Source: Thermomicrobiales bacterium
GTDB taxonomy: Bacteria > Chloroflexota > Chloroflexia > Thermomicrobiales > CFX8
Reading direction: 5' to 3'
Length of the DNA stretch: 61,395 bases
NCBI GenBank assembly: GCA_023954495.1
Contig: JAMLIA010000009.1
Location: 1-61,395 of the forward strand
Made by a program: the position numbers and the translations under genes. The number at the start of each line of letters is the position of its first letter. The first letter of the stretch is position 1. Positions 55,834 through 61,395 of the stretch are shown here, in pieces. Under the pieces are notes generated by a model. It saw only the letters and a list, made by a program, of their open reading frames with translations, was not told the DNA's origin and did not search any database.

Positions 55834-57780
55834 ATGAAGGATCTGCTCTTCTTGATCCCGTTGCTGCCACTCCTGGCGGCGGTGATCAACAGCCTGTTCG
55901 GGCGCTGGTTACTCCGCGACCTGGCAGGACCGATCGCGACCGTTTCGGTCATCGGGTCGTGGGTTGTCAGTCTGCTCGTCTTCATCGACCAGCTTGGCTC
56001 CGATACGCCGCTCACGCAGCACCTGTTCACCTGGATTCCGGCCGGTGATTTCCAGATCCCGGTCACGCTGCATGTCGATCACCTGACGGCAGTGATGCTG
56101 ATGGTTGTCACAACCGTCGGCTCGCTGGTGCATGTCTACTCCAACGGCTACCTGAAGGGCGACACGGGCTTCTACCGCTTCTTCGCTTACCTGCCACTGT
56201 TCGTCTTCTCGATGCTGATGCTCGTCCTCGCAGACAACTACCTGCTGCTCTTCTTCTTCTGGGAGGGCGTCGGACTCTGCTCGTACCTGCTGATCGGCTA
56301 CTACTTCAAGCGCACATCCGCAACGAACGCGGCGAAGAAGGCGTTCATCGTCAACCGCGTTGGTGACGTCGGCTTCGGTATCGGCATCATGCTGATCTTC
56401 GTCAAGACCGGCTCGATGGTCTTCAGCGAGGTCTTCGCCGCCATCCCGTCCGTTGCCGGATCGACCGTGACACTGATCGCTATCCTGCTATTCATCGGTG
56501 CAACCGGTAAGTCTGCACAGTTGCCACTCTTCGTCTGGTTGCCGGACGCGATGGAAGGCCCAACGCCGGTTTCCGCACTCATCCACGCCGCGACAATGGT
56601 CACGGCTGGTATTTACATGATCGCCCGGTCGTTCCCGATCTATGTCGCAACCGACGATGCGCGACTCATCATCTCGATCGTTGGTGTCGCGACGGCCTTC
56701 ATGGCCGGCACGATCGCGGTCACACAGTTCGACATCAAGCGTGTCATCGCCTACTCGACGGTGTCGCAACTCGGGTTCATGGCCTTCGCGCTCGGCGTGG
56801 GTGCCTGGATCCCGGCGATCTTCCACCTCGTGACCCATGCCTTCTTCAAGGGTCTGCTCTTCCTTGGCTCGGGCTCCGTCATCCACGGGATGCACGAGGA
56901 GCAGGACATGCGCCGCATGGGTGGCCTGAAGAAGTACATGCCGATCACCTACTGGACATTCCTGATCGCTGCCGCCGCCAACGCCGGCCTCATCCCGCTC
57001 GCAGGTTTCTGGAGTAAGGACGAGATCATCGTCGGTGCCTTCGTGAACCACTCCTACATCATCATGACCGTCGGCCTGCTCGCGGCATTCTTCACCTCGC
57101 TCTACATGTTCCGGGTCGTCTTCATGACGTTCCACGGCAAGGAGCGCTTCGATCCGCACGAAATCCATCCGCACGAATCGCCGCGGCTGATGACGATCCC
57201 GCTGATCCTGCTGGCGATACCGGCGGCATTGATCGGCTTCCTCGGCTTCCCGCCGGAAGATGGCTGGATCCATCGATTCCTGTCGCCAAACTTCACCCTC
57301 GATGGCGCGCATGAAGCCGCAATCGCATCGTTAAATGCGGTCGAAGGCGCGACCGAGCATCATGTCTCGATGGCGACAACACTGACACTGGGTGGCATAT
57401 CAACACTGATCGCCCTGGCGGGTGCCTGGATCATGTACATGGCCTACATCAAGAAGGCCCCGGCGTTCGATCCGAACACCTGGGCAGAGCGCCTGGGCGG
57501 GCTGTACACCTTCGTGTCGCGCAAGTGGATGGTCGACGAACTGTACGAGACGCTGATTATCCACCCGCTGTATCTGTTCTCGATTTTCCTGTGGCGGATC
57601 GTTGATGCCGGTATCATCGACGGCGCGGTGAACGGCGTCGCGGGCGTTGTCGGATTCACGTCCGGACGATTGCGCCGTGTGCAAACCGGATTCGTCGCGA
57701 ACTACGCGTTCGCCATCGCCCTCGGGGCAGCGGTGATCGTCGGTGCGTACTTCGTCTTCGTCAGCAACCTGTTCTCGTGA
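55834..57780 (+). CDS. nuoL: NADH-quinone oxidoreductase subunit L
   Basis: 648 residues with about 16 membrane helices, ATG at 55834 after GGGGAGAGAGCC. Antiporter-like core: WEGVGLCSYLLIGYYFKRTSATNAAKKAFIVNRVGDVGF, GKSAQLPLFVWLPDAMEGPTPVSALIHAATMVTAGIYMIAR (conserved Lys and Glu), KRVIAYSTVSQLGFMAFALG and FKGLLFLGSGSVIHGMHEEQDMRRMGGL. The C-terminus carries the amphipathic lateral helix region (FVSRKWMVDELYETLIIHPLYLFS). It forms the distal proton channel. Confidence 0.97.
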   Translation: MKDLLFLIPLLPLLAAVINSLFGRWLLRDLAGPIATVSVIGSWVVSLLVFIDQLGSDTPLTQHLFTWIPAGDFQIPVTLHVDHLTAVMLMVVTTVGSLVHVYSNGYLKGDTGFYRFFAYLPLFVFSMLMLVLADNYLLLFFFWEGVGLCSYLLIGYYFKRTSATNAAKKAFIVNRVGDVGFGIGIMLIFVKTGSMVFSEVFAAIPSVAGSTVTLIAILLFIGATGKSAQLPLFVWLPDAMEGPTPVSALIHAATMVTAGIYMIARSFPIYVATDDARLIISIVGVATAFMAGTIAVTQFDIKRVIAYSTVSQLGFMAFALGVGAWIPAIFHLVTHAFFKGLLFLGSGSVIHGMHEEQDMRRMGGLKKYMPITYWTFLIAAAANAGLIPLAGFWSKDEIIVGAFVNHSYIIMTVGLLAAFFTSLYMFRVVFMTFHGKERFDPHEIHPHESPRLMTIPLILLAIPAALIGFLGFPPEDGWIHRFLSPNFTLDGAHEAAIASLNAVEGATEHHVSMATTLTLGGISTLIALAGAWIMYMAYIKKAPAFDPNTWAERLGGLYTFVSRKWMVDELYETLIIHPLYLFSIFLWRIVDAGIIDGAVNGVAGVVGFTSGRLRRVQTGFVANYAFAIALGAAVIVGAYFVFVSNLFS

Positions 57781-57882
57781 TGAGTGCGGGCGATATGGAA
57801 ATGGTCGAATCGAGACAGGTGAGACAGATCGTGACGATGACAATGGTCCCGGAGGCAGCTCGGGTGGAGGGGGCAACATCCC

Positions 57883-59526
57883 GTGAGTGACTTCCCAATC
57901 CTTAGCCTGATCACGTACTTGCCGCTGCTCGGCGCGCTCGTGATCTTCTTCTGGGCCAAGGCAACGCCGGACACGACGCGCAAGATCGCGCTCTGGTCGT
58001 CCGCCGCGTCGTTCCTTGCGTCACTCGTGATGCTGGCGAGCTTCGATTCGAACTCGTCCGGCATGCAGATGACTGAGCACATCACCTGGCTGCCCAGCGT
58101 CGGTATTAACTACGACATGGGAGTCGACGGCATATCAGTGCTGCTGGTCGTGCTGACGACGATGCTCAGCATGCTGGCCGTCATCTGGTCGATGGGGCCG
58201 GTTCAGACGCGCGTACGCGAATACTTCATCGCGATCCTGCTGCTGGAGATGGGCATGATCGGCGTCTTCGTGGCGCTCGACCTGTTCCTCTTCTACATCT
58301 TCTTCGAGCTGTCGCTGATCCCGATGGCCCTGCTTATCGGCGTCTGGGGTAGCCAGAACCGCGTCTACGCAGCGGTGAAGTTCTTCCTTTACACGCTGGC
58401 CGGCTCGCTGCTGATGCTCGTCGGTATCGTTGCGACCTATCAGGCGTACTACGAACAGACCGGCGTGCGTACGCTGAACGTGATCCAGCTGGCCGAAGGG
58501 AACTACGGCCACAACTTCCAGATGTGGGTCTTCGCGGCGTTCTTCATTGCGTTTGCGATCAAGGTGCCGATGTGGCCGTTCCATACATGGTTGCCGGACG
58601 CTCATACGGAAGCTCCGACGGCCGGTTCGGTTCTGCTGGCGGGCGTGCTGCTGAAGATCGGCGGCTACGGCATGATCCGCTTCAACCTGTCGCTGTTCGA
58701 GGACGCCTCGCGCACGTGGGCACCGTGGATCGTCGCCATCTCGGTCATCGCCATCATTTACGGCGCACTCGTCGCGTTGCCACAACCCGACATGAAGAAG
58801 CTGATCGCCTACTCATCGGTCAGTCACATGGGCTTCGTCACGCTCGGCATCTTCTCATTCACGATGCAGGGCCTCTATGGCGCGATGATCGTCATGCTCT
58901 CGCACGGTCTGGTTACGAGCGGCCTGTTCATGTGCGTCGGCGTTGTCTACGACCGCGCCCACACACGCCTCATCAGCGCCTTCGGCGGCCTGGCTCAACG
59001 AATGCCGGTCTATGCATCGCTCTTCGGCATCCTCGTGTTCGCGTCGATCGGTCTGCCGGGTCTCTCCGGTTTCGTCGGTGAGTTCCTGGCGATCATCGGA
59101 GTGTTCCGCGAATACTACTGGGCCGGTGCGATCGCGTTCACCGTCGTCATCTTTGCAGCGTGGTACATGCTGTGGCTCTACCAGCGCGTCGTCTTCATGC
59201 GCCAGCCTGAGGATCTGCCCGATCCGGGCGACAACGAGTTGACGCCGGAAGAGCGCGCAATGCTGGCCAGCGCCGGTCATGGGCACGGACACGGGCATGG
59301 CGATGCGCACGGCCTGCCGGCTGTCTCAGGTGGCTCCGGTGCGGTTGCCCACGCAGAAGAGCATCATGGGATCTCATGGCCGGATCTTGATAAGCGAGAG
59401 ATCACGGCGATCGCGCCGCTGGTCATTCTCTCGATCGTCATGGGCGTCTGGCCCGGTCCGTTCATGAACATCATGCAGAGAACGCTGGAAGCCGTTCTCG
59501 CTTCATTCGGTAGCCTCGGGGTTTAG
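57883..59526 (+). CDS. nuoM: NADH-quinone oxidoreductase subunit M, with His-rich insertion
   Basis: 547 residues from a GTG at 57883. Antiporter-like subunit with about 14 helices: FFELSLIPMALLIGVWGSQNRVYAAVKFFLYTLAGSLLMLVGI, KVPMWPFHTWLPDAHTEAPTAGSVLLAGVLLKIGGYGMIRF, KKLIAYSSVSHMGFVTLGIF. Between the last two helices (about 455-500) an unusual hydrophilic insertion carries GHGHGHGHGDAHG and AHAEEHHG, a candidate metal-binding stretch on a membrane-exposed loop. The rest is standard and is predicted to pump one proton. Confidence 0.97.
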   Translation: MSDFPILSLITYLPLLGALVIFFWAKATPDTTRKIALWSSAASFLASLVMLASFDSNSSGMQMTEHITWLPSVGINYDMGVDGISVLLVVLTTMLSMLAVIWSMGPVQTRVREYFIAILLLEMGMIGVFVALDLFLFYIFFELSLIPMALLIGVWGSQNRVYAAVKFFLYTLAGSLLMLVGIVATYQAYYEQTGVRTLNVIQLAEGNYGHNFQMWVFAAFFIAFAIKVPMWPFHTWLPDAHTEAPTAGSVLLAGVLLKIGGYGMIRFNLSLFEDASRTWAPWIVAISVIAIIYGALVALPQPDMKKLIAYSSVSHMGFVTLGIFSFTMQGLYGAMIVMLSHGLVTSGLFMCVGVVYDRAHTRLISAFGGLAQRMPVYASLFGILVFASIGLPGLSGFVGEFLAIIGVFREYYWAGAIAFTVVIFAAWYMLWLYQRVVFMRQPEDLPDPGDNELTPEERAMLASAGHGHGHGHGDAHGLPAVSGGSGAVAHAEEHHGISWPDLDKREITAIAPLVILSIVMGVWPGPFMNIMQRTLEAVLASFGSLGV

Positions 59527-59596
59527 GGAGCGGGATGCGCGACCGGATGGCGACCAGGGCATCCGGTAACGGCGAGTAGTTCCAACAGGGGGACAC

Positions 59597-61117
59597 GTGG
59601 ACACGGTTACGCAACTCTTCCCGCACATCAACCCGGATGTGACGCTGATCATCCCGCAGTTGATCGTGCTCGGCACGGCGTTGCTGCTGCTGCTCGGCGA
59701 TCTCATGCTGGATCGCTCGCGCCATCGCGTGCTGACCATGCTGACGCTCGTCGGACTCAGCGCGGCACTCATCGCCAACTTCTTCTACATTGGCGTCAAT
59801 CGGACGACCTTCAACGGGATGTTCCGCGCTGACGACGTCAGTGTGTTCATCAACCTGATCGCGCTCATCGGCTCGATCCTGTCGGTGATGATCTCGGCGA
59901 GCTATCTGGAGAAGAAGGTCGAACCGGGCAGCATGCCGCTGCCGGAGTACTACGTTCTGCTGCTCTTCTCAACGCTCGGCGCGATGGTCGTCGGCTCGGC
60001 CGGCGATCTGCTGATGGTCTTCATCGGCATCGAGATGGGTTCGCTGGCGATCTACGCCCTGACCGGCTTCGCCCGCAAGCGCCTGACATCGCTCGAAGGT
60101 TCGCTGAAATACTTCCTGCTCGGTCTGTTCGCCTCTGCCATCCTGCTCTACGGCATGGCCTGGGTGTATGGCGCGACCGGCACGACAAACCTCGATGGAA
60201 TCGCAACCGCGCTCTCCGGCACCGTCACCGATGGCAACCTGGAGCCCTCGCTCCTGCTGGCGCTGTTGCTCCTGACGGTCGGCCTCGGCTTCAAGATCGC
60301 GGCTGTGCCGTTCCACATGTGGACTCCAGATGCGTATCAGGGCGCGCCGACGCCGGTTTCCGCCTACATGTCGGTCATCCCGAAGGTCGCCGGCTTCGCA
60401 GCGATGATTCGCATCTTCCCGCAGGCACTCGCGCCGATGCGCGACGAGTGGGTCACGCTCCTCGGCATTCTGGCGCTGATCACAATGGCGCTGGGCAACA
60501 TCGTCGCCGTCTCGCAGCGTGACGTAAAGCGTATGCTCGCCTACTCATCGATCGGACATACGGGCTATGCCCTGGCCGGCCTCGCCGCGTTTGGCGCAGT
60601 GCAGGCAGTTGATGACCGCTCAGTGTCGTCCGTGCTGTACTACCTGTTCGCCTACGCGTTCATGAACGTCGGTGCGTTCGCGATCGTTGCCTGGCTGCAG
60701 GAGCGCGGTGGCGGCACCAACATCGACGACTTCAACGGCCTCGCCTCACGTTCACCGCTGGCAGCCTTAGCGATGACGGTCTTCATGTTCTCGCTCATGG
60801 GTATCCCACCGCTCGTCGGCTTCTACGCGAAGTACTACGTGATTGTCGCGACGATCGAAGCCGACATGATCTGGCTGGCGATCGCGATCGTCCTCGCGTC
60901 AGCTGTGTCAGCGTTCTTCTATCTCAGAGTTGTCGCGGCGATGTACTTCTCACCTGCGCCGGACACAGAGATGCAGCCGAGCCGCGTCCCGCTGATGGCA
61001 ACCGGCCTTGCGGTCATGACCATTGGAACACTCGTTGCCGGCATCTTCTCGAGCCAGGTCTTCAACCTCGCTCAGAACTGGATCAACGCCTTCAGCACAA
61101 CGATTGCAATGCGGTAG
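59597..61117 (+). CDS. nuoN: NADH-quinone oxidoreductase subunit N
   Basis: 506 residues from a GTG at 59597. Antiporter-like, about 14 helices: [133 protein letters not shown]. Conserved Glu and Lys residues of the channel are present. It is the last gene of the operon and is followed by two hairpins. Confidence 0.97.
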   Translation: MDTVTQLFPHINPDVTLIIPQLIVLGTALLLLLGDLMLDRSRHRVLTMLTLVGLSAALIANFFYIGVNRTTFNGMFRADDVSVFINLIALIGSILSVMISASYLEKKVEPGSMPLPEYYVLLLFSTLGAMVVGSAGDLLMVFIGIEMGSLAIYALTGFARKRLTSLEGSLKYFLLGLFASAILLYGMAWVYGATGTTNLDGIATALSGTVTDGNLEPSLLLALLLLTVGLGFKIAAVPFHMWTPDAYQGAPTPVSAYMSVIPKVAGFAAMIRIFPQALAPMRDEWVTLLGILALITMALGNIVAVSQRDVKRMLAYSSIGHTGYALAGLAAFGAVQAVDDRSVSSVLYYLFAYAFMNVGAFAIVAWLQERGGGTNIDDFNGLASRSPLAALAMTVFMFSLMGIPPLVGFYAKYYVIVATIEADMIWLAIAIVLASAVSAFFYLRVVAAMYFSPAPDTEMQPSRVPLMATGLAVMTIGTLVAGIFSSQVFNLAQNWINAFSTTIAMR

Positions 61118-61125
61118 GGAACGGC

Positions 61126-61180
61126 CCTCACCGCTGCCCAAAGGGCTCCCGCCCCCTCTCCCAATACTGGGAGAGGGGGT
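61126..61180. repeat. Dispersed CCTCACCCC/CCCCTCTCCC hairpin repeat, copy 3
   Basis: CCCTCACCG followed by CCCCCTCTCCC (61152-61162), AATACT, GGGAGAGGGGG (61169-61179): a perfect 11-bp stem just after the nuoN stop. It shares its left CCTCAC and the CCCTCTCCC stem with 9084-9120 and 44490-44529, and may act as a terminator here. Confidence 0.6.
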
Positions 61181-61230
61181 GACCTGTGTTTGGGGGTAGG
61201 CTGCCGTGACGCAGAATTCCGCAGACGCTA

Positions 61231-61262
61231 GAAGGACTGGAGCGTTGTCGCTCCAGTCCTTC
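61231..61262 (+). terminator. Terminator hairpin after the nuo operon
   Basis: GAAGGACTGGAGCG (61231-61244), TTGT loop, CGCTCCAGTCCTTC (61249-61262): a perfect 14-bp stem 113 bp after nuoN. There is no long U tract, but the stem is strong and the position fits the end of the operon. The remaining bases to 61395 show no gene. Confidence 0.7.
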
Positions 61263-61395
61263 CAGCGGCCAAATGAGGGGAGGAGTGAGTGAGACTGACC
61301 GGCGGTGCGTCCTGTCACCCCGCCGATCACCAACATTGTCTGTCACAGCCGGTTCGTGCACATCGGACGAAAGACCCAAGTTTGATCTGGGACCC

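Noticed and set aside
1-61395. tRNA, rRNA, CRISPR or prophage/transposase genes
   Set aside because: No cloverleaf-like, rRNA-like or transposase-like sequence was recognised by eye on either strand; a dedicated scan could still find a divergent small RNA.

Overview
The window looks like a chromosomal segment of a GC-rich bacterium of the Chloroflexota, probably of the Thermomicrobia/Sphaerobacter type. This is inferred from the complex I gene order, the toast-rack/DUF4097 proteins, the FGxP-repeat secreted proteins and overall codon use; no rRNA or other phylogenetic marker is present, so the placement is tentative. I recognise no tRNA, rRNA, CRISPR array, transposase or phage module.

Region 1 (1-8.5 kb, all minus strand) is a tightly coupled operon. 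A DUF2089 zinc-ribbon regulator, preceded by a textbook promoter (TTGACA-17-TAGGAT), is followed by five MFS transporters, four of them close paralogues. Interleaved with them are a toast-rack protein and a DUF4097 protein with a SHOCT-like tail. Most junctions overlap or nearly touch (ATGA). This looks like an envelope-stress or drug-efflux unit and is one of the two most unusual loci here.

Region 2 (8.6-12.4 kb) has an XRE regulator, an acetyltransferase, and a TetR/MFS pair with two operator-like inverted repeats of identical half-sites. Next comes an AhpD-like protein whose second active-site cysteine codon is TGA, followed at once by a stem-loop with bacterial SECIS geometry. It is a strong selenoprotein candidate.

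Region 3 (12.4-25.1 kb) is mainly catabolic: a tricarballylate-dehydrogenase-like flavoprotein, a homocysteine methyltransferase, an MBL hydrolase, urocanate hydratase, an arylsulfotransferase-like protein, acetyltransferases, a HAD dehalogenase, a trans-sulfuration PLP enzyme, histidine ammonia-lyase and a malate/tartrate dehydrogenase. The two histidine-utilisation genes are about 4.6 kb apart.

Region 4 (25.2-41 kb) holds a DrrAB-like exporter divergent from a SurA-N-like secreted protein of lower GC, then an island of dispersed palindromic repeats. It continues with an MsbA-like ABC exporter, a threonine-dehydratase-family enzyme, an orphan peptide-binding TAT lipoprotein with a long structured leader, a MarR/SRPBCC/acetyltransferase run, an SDR, an F420-type oxidoreductase, a polysaccharide deacetylase, a dienelactone hydrolase and a VOC protein.

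Region 5 (41-50.2 kb) has a DUF433/DUF5615 toxin-antitoxin pair, a phytoene-desaturase-like flavoprotein, a zinc peptidase, a macro-domain protein, lipoproteins, a pterin dehydratase and a class A PBP whose transpeptidase SxxK lysine is replaced by methionine.

Region 6 (50.3-61.1 kb) is the respiratory complex I operon nuoA-B-C-D-H-J-K-L-M-N. It lacks nuoE, F, G and nuoI, and ends at a perfect 14-bp hairpin.
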